Origin: JAJDYQ01 sp942491945
GTDB taxonomy: Bacteria > Pseudomonadota > Gammaproteobacteria > JAJDYQ01
DNA: 64,000 bases
Reading direction: 5' to 3'
Assembly (NCBI GenBank): GCA_942491945.1
Contig: CALODD010000050.1
Location: 1-64,000 of the forward strand
The notes beneath the pieces were generated by a model. The model was not told where the DNA came from, did no database searches, and was given only the letters and a program-made list of their open reading frames with translations. Made by a program: the position numbers and the translations under genes. This document shows positions 51,079 through 59,660 of this stretch, piece after piece; within the stretch, counting starts at the first letter, position 1; each line of letters opens with the position of its first letter.

Positions 51079-51461
51079 GTAGGATTTTATTTGTTATCGA
51101 ATTTGGTGGCTTCCCCCTAAAACTAGATGGCCTGAAAGACGAAGGGCATGAGGTCGAAATCACCAAGAGCATGCGTAAAGCAATCCCCCTGCTCAAGAAG
51201 TTTGATCCTGACTTAGTTGTTGCAGAGTTTAACTATACCAGCCAGTTTCGAGATCGGGACAGCAATCTTGACACCATCATGACGCAAATCGTCAGTCGCT
51301 CACCACACACAAAGCTGATCGCATTTGTCGAAGAAGAACAAAAGCAACACTTCGAACGATTACAGTCACGCTTCGAAAATATTAAAGGTGCGCTATACTT
51401 TCCTTTCGAGGATGAGGATATTAAACAGCTAATTCATAGCACCTTAGAAGAAACCGACTAA
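51075..51461 (+). CDS. Receiver-like protein without a phosphoacceptor
   Basis: The 128-residue protein has the receiver fold pattern (RILFVIEFGG, LLKKFDPDLVVAEF, HTKLIAFVEEE) but lacks the acidic pair near the start and has E51 where the phosphoacceptor aspartate belongs. It is therefore a pseudo-receiver, or a mimic of the phosphorylated state. It overlaps the exported-protein gene and lies 1 base before the DsrE-like gene, so all three are probably made together. Confidence 0.6.
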   Translation: MSRILFVIEFGGFPLKLDGLKDEGHEVEITKSMRKAIPLLKKFDPDLVVAEFNYTSQFRDRDSNLDTIMTQIVSRSPHTKLIAFVEEEQKQHFERLQSRFENIKGALYFPFEDEDIKQLIHSTLEETD

Positions 51462-51462
51462 T

Positions 51463-51954
51463 ATGCGTCAATTAATTCATACACTACTCATAGCTCTATG
51501 CCTGCATGCAACTACCTCATATGCAGGCAACAATATGGGCATGATATTAACGGATACACCTAATCAAAATATCCAGGAAGGCGAACGCGGTGAAGCAACT
51601 CCAGTCGTTGTCGATGTTGTTTTACATAAGCGCGACGACATCCTGCGCATGTTAAAGCGCGCCGAAGAGCTCGCCATGATGCCAAACCCAGTTGAACGAC
51701 CTCGTGAAATATCACTCGTACTACATGGCAATGAAATCGATAACTTCCGCATCAGCCAATATAAAGACAATAAGGAAATCGTCGATCTCGCCGCCAAGTT
51801 AGATGCCTTCAATGTCATCGACGTAAAGATGTGTAACAGCATGATGAACAAGCTTGGTGTACCGCGTAGCGAAATCCCTGCCTTTATTGAAGTCGTGCCA
51901 TATGGGCCCGGCAAGGTTGAAGAGCTTGTAGAGCAAGGCTTTATTCGCTTATAA
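51463..51954 (+). CDS. Exported DsrE-like protein
   Basis: The signal peptide RQLIHTLLIALCLHATTSYA is followed by a DsrE/DsrF-type fold: VVVDVVLHKRDDILRML, ISLVLHGNEIDNF, then VKMCNSMMNKLGVP with a cysteine at the sulfur-carrier position, and AFIEVVPYGPGKVEELVEQGF. DsrE-family proteins move sulfur between enzymes; an exported form suggests a periplasmic thiol or sulfane-sulfur role. Inference only. The gene is third in the operon. Confidence 0.75.
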   Translation: MRQLIHTLLIALCLHATTSYAGNNMGMILTDTPNQNIQEGERGEATPVVVDVVLHKRDDILRMLKRAEELAMMPNPVERPREISLVLHGNEIDNFRISQYKDNKEIVDLAAKLDAFNVIDVKMCNSMMNKLGVPRSEIPAFIEVVPYGPGKVEELVEQGFIRL

Positions 51955-51980
51955 ACTTTTACTCATCAGGAGAAGCACGT

Positions 51981-52370
51981 ATGAAGAATAATGCCGTATG
52001 CTGGTTTGAGATATATGTCGATGATATGCCCAGAGCCAGAGCTTTTTACGAAGCCGTATTACAGCAGGAACTTACCAGGCTTGATAATCCGAATGTGCCT
52101 AAAGACTACCCTCAACCAGAAATGTGGGCCTTCCCTATGAACGAAGCACCCGATGCATCTGGAGCGATATGTAAAATGGAAGGCGTCAAAGCAGGCGGCA
52201 ACAGCACACTCGTTTATTTTGACACTGAAGACTGTGCTGCAGCACAAGAAAGAGTAGAACCAGCTGGCGGTAAAGTCATGGTACCGAAAATGGCTATTGG
52301 AGAATACGGATTCATATCAATAGCCCTTGATACTGAAGGCAATACTATTGGTTTTCATTCATTTTCATAA
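51981..52370 (+). CDS. VOC-superfamily (glyoxalase/bleomycin resistance) protein
   Basis: The 129-residue protein has the VOC fold: WFEIYVDDMPRARAFYEAVL opens, then MWAFPMNEAPDASGAICKM, TLVYFDTEDCAAAQERVEPAGG, and FISIALDTEGNTIGFHS with the histidine and glutamate positions of a metal site partly kept. Substrate unknown. It follows the DsrE-like gene by 26 bases with AGGAGAAG in front, so it may be the last gene of that operon. Confidence 0.8.
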   Translation: MKNNAVCWFEIYVDDMPRARAFYEAVLQQELTRLDNPNVPKDYPQPEMWAFPMNEAPDASGAICKMEGVKAGGNSTLVYFDTEDCAAAQERVEPAGGKVMVPKMAIGEYGFISIALDTEGNTIGFHSFS

Positions 52371-52464
52371 CTAACTGGAATCAAAACCTAATATTTATAT
52401 TAGAAAGTGCCAGACTCGACCCTCGATTCACCAGAATTTATAGATCATTCCCAGAACAGTTCAT

Positions 52465-52911
52465 TTACTTTATCTGCTGCACATCCCTCAATACAGAATC
52501 GATATCACTCTTCCATCTGGAAAACTGTGTCTTTAATGCTGGGTCAGTGAACATCGTGCCATACACTTCAGGATTGAAGCTAACGACAAGCATCTGATCA
52601 CCTTCAGCAAAGACGGCTATTTTTAATGGTAGATAGGGGATGAGTTCTGGATACTTATTACTTAACGACCTCACCTCTTCTGGCTTACCAAAGAATATAA
52701 CTCGGTAGTAGTCGGTGTTATATCCAAAACCTTTTAAGCCACCATCACAACGCTGTTCATGTGCGACGGTGTAACCGTGGCCTTCGAGGCTATTTTTAGT
52801 TTCCTGCAGCACAGCTTCAAAGCTGTCGTAGGAACGTGCCATCAGGATGTTCTCAGCGCATACATTGACGCTAATCATCATTAACAACAGTGAAAGAAAT
52901 AACGCTTTCAT
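52465..52911 (-). CDS. DUF302 exported protein
   Basis: A signal peptide (MKALFLSLLLMMISVNVCAEN) precedes a DUF302 domain (SYDSFEAVLQETKNSLEGHG, KYPELIPYLPLKIAVF, LVVSFNPEVYGT). DUF302 proteins are small periplasmic or membrane-anchored proteins of unknown function often found beside thiol or sulfur genes. Its ATG overlaps the stop of the upstream cytochrome-DUF302 gene (TAATG), so both are translated together. Confidence 0.82.
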   Translation of the reverse strand: MKALFLSLLLMMISVNVCAENILMARSYDSFEAVLQETKNSLEGHGYTVAHEQRCDGGLKGFGYNTDYYRVIFFGKPEEVRSLSNKYPELIPYLPLKIAVFAEGDQMLVVSFNPEVYGTMFTDPALKTQFSRWKSDIDSVLRDVQQIK

Positions 52912-53975
52912 TAGAACGTCACCTCATCAAGAACTTCACGCTGTACGGCATCCATCTCAATTGCGTAGTCACGTAATTGATCGTTATTAAATAAGCGCGC
53001 GATTAATGCCATATTCATGGCAATCAATTGCACCTTACCATCTGCAGACTCAACAACGGTAATCCGACATGGCAAACCAATACCCAGACGAGGATCTATC
53101 TTTAACATGTCATAAAGGTTATTGAAGTTGCAGTAACGAATCGTCATCTTTTTCTTATCTGTTTCCCATTCTGGAAACAGGCCTTTTTCTAATGGCCGAT
53201 CAGGGAAGATACGAAAATTATATCCAGACAATGCCTGCTTCAGACTCGCGACTGTCGTTTCAAAGTCATTTGGTGAGTCGACGATGATACTTGGCTCAGG
53301 AATATTCTTTTCAGTACTTTCCTGCTTTGCTTTCAGGTCTGCCTGCAAACTGCGTAGATAAACGATGATGTCGTCGATCTGCTGCGACTTCAGGCCGAGC
53401 TTACCGAACGCTGCCATCAACGTCCCCTTGCGTCCATTGGTAATTACATCACGCAACATGGCATCTGATGCCGAATCCAGAAAGCCGACATTACCTACAG
53501 CTGGCGGCACGACCTGAAATTCACGTTCACGAGAATATGTCTGTCCAGTACCTTTACCCAGCCCCTGCCCCTGTGGACCATGGCAGTTAGCACAGTAACC
53601 ATCGAATAGTTTCTTGCCCTGCTCGACATCACCCCTGGCTGTCGCGCCAGAGTAATCAGGTGACGACGATTTAGACCAGGTGCGCAGGTATTTCACGATC
53701 GCACCAACCTGTGCATCACTAAGTCGGTCAAAGGCCGGCATGATTCGCCCAGGACGCCCGTTACGGATCGTCTTTCTCAGGTAGTCATTCGAAAGCGTGC
53801 TGAACTTTTCTTTTTTCAGTGGCAAGCCGATACTGCCTTCACCACCTTTGCGGTGGCAAACCACGCAGTTTTCCCCGAACAAAGCTGCTCCATCCGGAGC
53901 AGCATAAACGCTCGCCGGCTGAATCAGCACCGTTAGCAGGGCTATTGAGTATAAAATTACCTTAATAATCATCAC
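52911..53975 (-). CDS. Di-haem cytochrome c fused to a DUF302 domain
   Basis: A signal peptide (KVILYSIALLTVLIQPASVYA) is followed by two cytochrome c modules, with haem sites CVVCH at about residue 37 and CANCH at about 132; methionines occur in PGRIMPAF and KGTLMAAFGKLG for axial ligands. The C-terminal 120 residues form a DUF302 domain with YCNFNNLYDMLKIDPRLGIGLPC (part). The fusion puts electron transfer and DUF302 on one chain. It is the first gene of the pair. Confidence 0.88.
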   Translation of the reverse strand: MMIIKVILYSIALLTVLIQPASVYAAPDGAALFGENCVVCHRKGGEGSIGLPLKKEKFSTLSNDYLRKTIRNGRPGRIMPAFDRLSDAQVGAIVKYLRTWSKSSSPDYSGATARGDVEQGKKLFDGYCANCHGPQGQGLGKGTGQTYSREREFQVVPPAVGNVGFLDSASDAMLRDVITNGRKGTLMAAFGKLGLKSQQIDDIIVYLRSLQADLKAKQESTEKNIPEPSIIVDSPNDFETTVASLKQALSGYNFRIFPDRPLEKGLFPEWETDKKKMTIRYCNFNNLYDMLKIDPRLGIGLPCRITVVESADGKVQLIAMNMALIARLFNNDQLRDYAIEMDAVQREVLDEVTF

Positions 53976-54063
53976 GTTGGGTCAACAACAGTACGTATTT
54001 TAATAATTTAGCATACTCTAATGTAGATACCAGTAATATCTCTTCCCGATATCTTAATGTTAG

Positions 54064-56565
54064 TTAAGTATCGGCCTGGTCAGCGTCTACCTGAGTCCGA
54101 GTACGGTCCTGGTCAGCTTCCTGCAATGCATGCTGGATCGCTGGGGCAACTTCCGCAATACGCTTAATATCTTCTCGGGTCAGCTCATATAGCGCCGCAG
54201 GTGTAGCGGCTCGACAACTGGCGCTGCGTGGTTCATCGTGAAGTAGAGCCATTTCACCGAAAAAATCTCCTGGCAGCAGGCTCGCCAGATTTTCTTCATT
54301 GTCTCCTTTCCCACGAACAACACGGACAACACCTCTGGCGATAAGAAACATCGACTTACCCGTCGTGCCTTCCTGGATAATAAACTCCCCAGCCGGAATA
54401 GTTCTCGATTTGAGCAACGCAATAATCTTTTCGAAATCTTCTTCTGGGGTCTTCTGGAAGAAAGGTACTTTCCGCAATAACTCATGTGGATCAATTTTCA
54501 GGTCTGAGGCACTAGCACCCCGTAAAGCGCGTATCTGATGATTAAAATCACTGATCATGGTCTCAGCAACACCTGCCGGGATGGTTCCAGCATGTAACTC
54601 AGACTCGATCACTTCACGTTCCGCAGCAATCATTAAACGCTTGGCCAGGCGCTCCTGCATCGTGCCGACGAACTCTGGGAACTGCTCCGCAGTCACATCA
54701 ATGATCTTACGGGCACCACGATTCCAGCGTTGATAATAACCCCGAACATCTTCAACAAGATCTGGGCGTGCTGAATCAGCGTGGGTAATGTCATCAAATT
54801 TTTCCAGAATTTCATTACTACCCTGGTAGCGCCCCCAGGCTTCTTCGTAATCACGCGCTGTGCGTGCAGCCTGCCAACGTTCTGGCAAACCGGTAAAACC
54901 CAGTACCGTATCTCTTACTGTGTAGATTGTACCCAGTAGCGTAACTTTACCCGGCGAATGAATGGTATAGCTGGGTAACCGTCCATGGTAGCGCATCGAT
55001 TCACTTTGCAACTGCATAGAATGAGTCAGCTCACGGTAGGCCTGCTCGGATAAATGGCCACGACTAAACATGCCGTAATACAGTGTATTTTCAGCGGCAA
55101 AGCAACGAAGAAACAGCAGTCGTCGTTCCTGATCTTCATCCAGTTCACTATCGCGCAGATCTTTAATTCGTTGCCGTAAATTATCTAACTGAAGATGGTA
55201 TACCTTGGTCAAAGTCTCCGATATACGCTGCGAAAATAGACCGCCTGACTGTAAATCTGGCGCACGGGCTAATGCCTTACGCTTGGCATTTAACTCGCCT
55301 TCAAAACGCGACAGTCTGTCCGATAACGGCGGCTCATCCAGACCCAGCTTCTTAACCAGCCCTTCTATCGTCAGCCCCTGCACAATCAGGGTAAACAACA
55401 CTGCACCCGCAACCAGAACGGTAAATAACTCGCGGTATTCAAATTCAGGCAAGCTCAATACGATGGCCAATGCGATAGCACCACGAAGGCCTCCCCAGTA
55501 CATAACCGTTTGATAGGCCCGACTGATAGGGTTCGCATTCGGCATTCTTTCCAGCAGGGGAACCAGGCCATAGATAACGATTCCACGAGAGACTAGCATT
55601 GCTCCAATCAATATGGCGAACAGACCGAAGTTAGCTGTCAGTGCACCAAGCTCAATACTCAAACCAACCAGAATGAAGATTAGAGCATTCGCGATATAAG
55701 CCAGGAACTCCCAGTAGTGATGTAGAAAGCCCGCAACTGATGGCGAGATCTTAGTACGACCCCAACTGCCCATCACAACCGCAGCAGCTACAACCGCCAT
55801 CACACCACTGACATGAAAGTAATGTTCTGCAACGATAAAACTAGAATATGCGAGTACAGTTGATAATGACACTTCAATAAATGGGTCACTTTCAACCATA
55901 CCCATGAGCAATCCTACGAGCCAGGCCATGACGACGCCGACGACAATACCACCAATAAAAACCACCAGGAACGTCATCACACCATTGAGTGCATGATCGA
56001 CAGTGGCATATCCCGCGATAACAACAGCCACCAGAATTTTTGACAACACGAGCGCAGTCGCATCATTAAACAGACTTTCACCTTCCACCAGAATAGTCAG
56101 ACGCTTCGGTGCACCTAGCTGCTTAAATAATGCGATGACAGCAACCGGGTCTGTTGCACTTAGGATGGCGCCAAGTAAAAGCGCGACGGAAAACGGGATA
56201 CCTGCAATAAAATGCATCGCCGAACCGATGAGCACAGTCGATAACAACAATCCCGGCACTGCAAGGGTCAGGATCGGCCAGATATTGTCTCGTAACTGTC
56301 TGGCATCGAGACTATAGGCGGACTCAAATATCAAAGTCGGCAGAAAAACAAACAGGATAATGTCAGGGGAGACCTGAAAGCCGGCAATCCGTTGATACCA
56401 CTCTGGCCCGTAAGGCGCAGTTCCGGCGATGATCACGCCGATTAACACCAGCATGATAGTAAACGGTAACTTGATCATGCGAGAGAAGATGAGCGCCAGC
56501 GCTGCAATGAACAGCATGGCAAACGTTACGGATACCAGGTCTGCTATCTGCGAGACATGTTCCAT
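54064..56565 (-). CDS. Na+/H+ antiporter with cytosolic CNB domain
   Basis: The start MEHVSQIADLV at 56565 has AGAGGA upstream and is preferred over the longer frame. Residues about 1-410 hold 12 or so membrane helices of the CPA1/NhaP type, with SATDPVAVIALF and EGESLFNDATALV. A long helical region and then a CNB domain near residues 690-815 follow, with the canonical phosphate-binding cassette FFGEMALLHDEPRSASC. Cyclic nucleotide control is likely. Length 833 is large but seen in this class. Confidence 0.9.
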   Translation of the reverse strand: MEHVSQIADLVSVTFAMLFIAALALIFSRMIKLPFTIMLVLIGVIIAGTAPYGPEWYQRIAGFQVSPDIILFVFLPTLIFESAYSLDARQLRDNIWPILTLAVPGLLLSTVLIGSAMHFIAGIPFSVALLLGAILSATDPVAVIALFKQLGAPKRLTILVEGESLFNDATALVLSKILVAVVIAGYATVDHALNGVMTFLVVFIGGIVVGVVMAWLVGLLMGMVESDPFIEVSLSTVLAYSSFIVAEHYFHVSGVMAVVAAAVVMGSWGRTKISPSVAGFLHHYWEFLAYIANALIFILVGLSIELGALTANFGLFAILIGAMLVSRGIVIYGLVPLLERMPNANPISRAYQTVMYWGGLRGAIALAIVLSLPEFEYRELFTVLVAGAVLFTLIVQGLTIEGLVKKLGLDEPPLSDRLSRFEGELNAKRKALARAPDLQSGGLFSQRISETLTKVYHLQLDNLRQRIKDLRDSELDEDQERRLLFLRCFAAENTLYYGMFSRGHLSEQAYRELTHSMQLQSESMRYHGRLPSYTIHSPGKVTLLGTIYTVRDTVLGFTGLPERWQAARTARDYEEAWGRYQGSNEILEKFDDITHADSARPDLVEDVRGYYQRWNRGARKIIDVTAEQFPEFVGTMQERLAKRLMIAAEREVIESELHAGTIPAGVAETMISDFNHQIRALRGASASDLKIDPHELLRKVPFFQKTPEEDFEKIIALLKSRTIPAGEFIIQEGTTGKSMFLIARGVVRVVRGKGDNEENLASLLPGDFFGEMALLHDEPRSASCRAATPAALYELTREDIKRIAEVAPAIQHALQEADQDRTRTQVDADQADT

Positions 56566-56660
56566 GTCATCGATCCTCTTATTGTCAATACGCTCATCAT
56601 AGCGCATTAGAAGCAGATTAAAACTCGATGTAAGTCAAAAGCCTATGGCACAATAACCGT

Positions 56661-57980
56661 ATGAAAAAAGCACCAACTCAGGACAACTTTAATCACTGGT
56701 TTCGTGAGGCTGCGCCCTATATTCAGGCGCATCGCGACAAAACCTTTGTGATTTGCCTGCCCGGTGAAGCCATTGATGATGAATCATTTGCCGAGCTATC
56801 TCGCGACATCGCAGGGATCTCACATTTAGGTATACGCATAGTGCTGGTTCATGGCATTCGCCCACAGGTTGAAAAAAGCCTCGGCAAGAAAAATTCGCAA
56901 TATCACGACGGCCTGCGCGTCACCAGCGACGAAGCCATGGCTTGCGTCACCCAACAGGTTGGAGTTGTCCGCTTAAAGATTGAATCACACTTATCTCGCG
57001 CACTAGCTAACCTGCCGAATGCCAATGCCCGAGCACGGACAGCTTCGGGCAACTATGTAACAGCACGTCCCTACGGCGTGCACGATGGCATTGATTATTG
57101 CCATACCGGCATCGTCCGGCGCATTGATGATGAAGCCATTCGTCAGCAACTCGATGCAGGAGCCATTGCGCTCATATCACCGGTTGGATTCTCACCCACC
57201 GGTGAAGTATTCAACCTCTCTGCAGAAGATGTCGCAGAAGCCTGTGCGGCAGCCCTGAATGCAGACAAACTCATCTTATTGACTGATAGAGTCACACTAA
57301 GAGATAGCAAACGCCGCCCTATACGGCAGCTTACAGTGCACGAAGCCCAACAGCTTTTAAACGGACGCCGCAAACTGGACGAAGATAGCCAGCGGGTGCT
57401 TAAGCTCTCTCTACAGGCTTTGCATTCAGGAATTCCCCGTATGCATATACTCGACTGGCGTACGGATGGTGTTCTGATCCAGGAATTATTTACACGAGAT
57501 GGTATTGGAATACTGATCAGCTCTGAGCCTTATGACACCATACGTGCAGCCCGTACTGAGGATATCCCCGGTATCCTGCAAATCATCGAAAAACTTGAGC
57601 AATCTGGTGTTCTGGTAAAGCGGCAACGTGACAGGCTCGAAATGGAAATCGATCGATTCATCGTTGCGATCCGAGACGATACCGTCATAGGCTGTGCTGC
57701 GATCTATAGTTATGAAAAAACGGGTATGGCAGAACTCGCATGCCTTGCCGTTGATCATGCATACCAGAGCTCTGGCAATGGTGAACAATTACTAAAAGCA
57801 GTTGAAACCAGAGCCTCACAAAACAACATTCAGCAGCTATTCGTGCTCACTACTCAAACAGCACACTGGTTTAGAGAGCGTGGCTTTAAAAATGCCGATA
57901 TCGCTGATTTACCCATGGCCAAACGCCGTCTGTATAACTACCAGCGCAAATCAAAAGTATTCATCAAAACACTCAAGTAA
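56661..57980 (+). CDS. argA: N-acetylglutamate synthase, classical ArgA
   Basis: The enzyme makes N-acetylglutamate from glutamate and acetyl-CoA, the first step of arginine synthesis. The N-terminal amino-acid kinase-like domain has RIVLVHGIRPQVEK and RVTSDEAMACVTQQVG; the C-terminal GNAT domain begins near residue 290 (IRAARTEDIPGILQII) and carries the acetyl-CoA loop DHAYQSSGNGEQLLKAV. Length 439 is standard for the fused form. The gene diverges from the antiporter gene. Confidence 0.95.
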   Translation: MKKAPTQDNFNHWFREAAPYIQAHRDKTFVICLPGEAIDDESFAELSRDIAGISHLGIRIVLVHGIRPQVEKSLGKKNSQYHDGLRVTSDEAMACVTQQVGVVRLKIESHLSRALANLPNANARARTASGNYVTARPYGVHDGIDYCHTGIVRRIDDEAIRQQLDAGAIALISPVGFSPTGEVFNLSAEDVAEACAAALNADKLILLTDRVTLRDSKRRPIRQLTVHEAQQLLNGRRKLDEDSQRVLKLSLQALHSGIPRMHILDWRTDGVLIQELFTRDGIGILISSEPYDTIRAARTEDIPGILQIIEKLEQSGVLVKRQRDRLEMEIDRFIVAIRDDTVIGCAAIYSYEKTGMAELACLAVDHAYQSSGNGEQLLKAVETRASQNNIQQLFVLTTQTAHWFRERGFKNADIADLPMAKRRLYNYQRKSKVFIKTLK

Positions 57981-58078
57981 CAATCTTTCACATTGTTACC
58001 AGATGAGACCCTAGGCACTACCTACAAGAGGGGATATTCTCGGCACACACAATTCTCAACCAGCAAAGGGGAAACACA

Positions 58079-58246
58079 ATGGCTGCAACTAATAAAATAC
58101 TGCTCATCGTCCTGTCTTTATTTCTTCCACCAGTCGCCGTCTTCTTAAAGTGCGGAGCCGGTAAAGATCTAATTATAAATATTGTTTTGTGCCTGCTCGG
58201 TTTCTTACCTGGCGTAATTCATTCACTCTGGTTAGTCACGAAATAA
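58079..58246 (+). CDS. YqaE/Pmp3-family small membrane protein
   Basis: A 55-residue protein with two membrane helices (LLIVLSLFLPPVAVFLKCG and IVLCLLGFLPGVIHSLW) matches the YqaE/Pmp3 family, including the LPPVAVF, LCLLGFLPG and IHSLW motifs. Yeast Pmp3 affects membrane potential and salt sensitivity. AAAGGGG precedes the ATG by 8 bases. A strong terminator directly follows its stop, so it is an independent unit. Confidence 0.85.
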   Translation: MAATNKILLIVLSLFLPPVAVFLKCGAGKDLIINIVLCLLGFLPGVIHSLWLVTK

Positions 58247-58256
58247 TGACTAACAA

Positions 58257-58289
58257 GCCTCGGCATATTGCCGAGGCCATTGTTTTTTT
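58257..58289 (+). terminator. Rho-independent terminator after the YqaE-like gene
   Basis: A perfect 8-base stem GCCTCGGC/GCCGAGGC with loop ATATT is followed by a T-rich run containing seven consecutive Ts. It ends the YqaE-like transcript 10 bases after its stop. Confidence 0.85.
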
Positions 58290-58442
58290 CTTAAAGCATT
58301 CACCGACCTCAAAGTCACACTCTCTAGTAGTAAAAATATCCCTTTTTTATTAATGCTTATAAATAGTACTGGTTAAGTACTACATTTAGCATTTCAGTTG
58401 TGCAATACTAAAAACCCCACCAAATAAAGGGATTATACACAA

Positions 58443-59624
58443 ATGAATAAAGGTTATTTACTGGCCCTAGTATCCGGCCTCTGTTTAGGGACTTCACTGA
58501 TATCAGCAGCGTCGAACGATGGGCGTATCTGGTATAGCGATTTCGATAATAATAAAGTTTATGCCATTGATGTTCCGACTATGTCAGTCGTCGGCACCGC
58601 AGAAACCGGTGCAGGCCCATATCCTGTAGATATACAGCGCGGGCAAAAGATCTATGCAACAACGCGTAATGAACAAAGTATCGATGTCATCAACATCTTT
58701 TCATCGGAAACAATGAAGACCATTCCCCTGGAGCATAAGCCTCGTTCAGCCACATATAATCCAGTAAATGGTTTAAGCCTGGTATCAGGTAAAGACAAGC
58801 CTCTAACCTCTGTAATCAATGTCCGTAATAATCAGGTCGTTCAGGTCGTCGGTAGCGACACCTATGTCGCACCTATTGATTTTGGTGGTAGCAATGCAAC
58901 CGGGCACCCTTTCTGGGTAGATGACACCCGCTTCCTGATGCTAGATCGAACCAATCGCACAATTCAAATGTATGACATTGACGGCAATTTTCTCGATAGC
59001 ATGAACACGCCATCCGCAGCACATCATATCCTTAGAAAAGGTTCTGAATACTATGCTTCAACAGAAGGCAGCCCGAATAACGGCATTCACCCCGCTCTGA
59101 TCTCATTCGATATTATTGGCGACGACCTTAATCTGGTGGATACCACTTATTTGACAGGCTTCCCAGTGTCCGAAATGGGATCACATCATGCTGATTTTGC
59201 ACCGGATGGCACTCACGTCTATATGGGGTCGAACGAAGGCCACATGTTTGTTATTGATCGCCACACCATGAGTGTCGCCAATGTAATTGACGCGGGTCTG
59301 GGTGCAGGGCACACCAAGTTCTCCCCTAACCGTGATCTCGCTATTGTGACGAATCACAATGATAGCTTTATCACACTGATCGATACTACGACACATACAA
59401 AGATCAGAGACGTCACCGTTGCCGCATTCCCAACCAGTGCTCGCAAAAGCCAGGGACATACAGCAACCGTCAGCCCTGAAGGCGGTCATTACTATGGTAG
59501 CGCAAGCGCCGAAGGCCGCTTCTTTGAAGTTGACCTGGACAACGAAAACGTTTCTCGCACACTCAACCTCGGTAGCTACACGCTTCAGGGTGCTGTTTAT
59601 TGGGGTAAACTCGGCCCACTTTAA
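58443..59624 (+). CDS. Exported beta-propeller protein (YVTN/YncE-like)
   Basis: A signal peptide (MNKGYLLALVSGLCLGTSLISA) is followed by repeated propeller blades: KVYAIDVPTMSVVGT, ATTRNEQSIDVINIFSSETM, MGSNEGHMFVIDRHTMSVA and TNHNDSFITLIDTTTHTK show the YVTN-like pattern with four strands per blade. Such proteins bind metals or partner enzymes in the periplasm; the specific function is unknown. A histidine-rich patch GSHHADFAPDG is noteworthy. A strong terminator follows. Confidence 0.78.
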   Translation: MNKGYLLALVSGLCLGTSLISAASNDGRIWYSDFDNNKVYAIDVPTMSVVGTAETGAGPYPVDIQRGQKIYATTRNEQSIDVINIFSSETMKTIPLEHKPRSATYNPVNGLSLVSGKDKPLTSVINVRNNQVVQVVGSDTYVAPIDFGGSNATGHPFWVDDTRFLMLDRTNRTIQMYDIDGNFLDSMNTPSAAHHILRKGSEYYASTEGSPNNGIHPALISFDIIGDDLNLVDTTYLTGFPVSEMGSHHADFAPDGTHVYMGSNEGHMFVIDRHTMSVANVIDAGLGAGHTKFSPNRDLAIVTNHNDSFITLIDTTTHTKIRDVTVAAFPTSARKSQGHTATVSPEGGHYYGSASAEGRFFEVDLDNENVSRTLNLGSYTLQGAVYWGKLGPL

Positions 59625-59630
59625 GTTGTA

Positions 59631-59660
59631 AAGGATCAGAGCTTGCTCTGATCCTTTTTT
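59631..59660 (+). terminator. Bidirectional-looking terminator between convergent genes
   Basis: AAGGATCAGAG (59631-59641) pairs with CTCTGATCCTT (59646-59656) around CTTG, ending in six Ts. The opposite strand also has an A-rich start, so it may end the AAA ATPase transcript as well. Confidence 0.85.
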
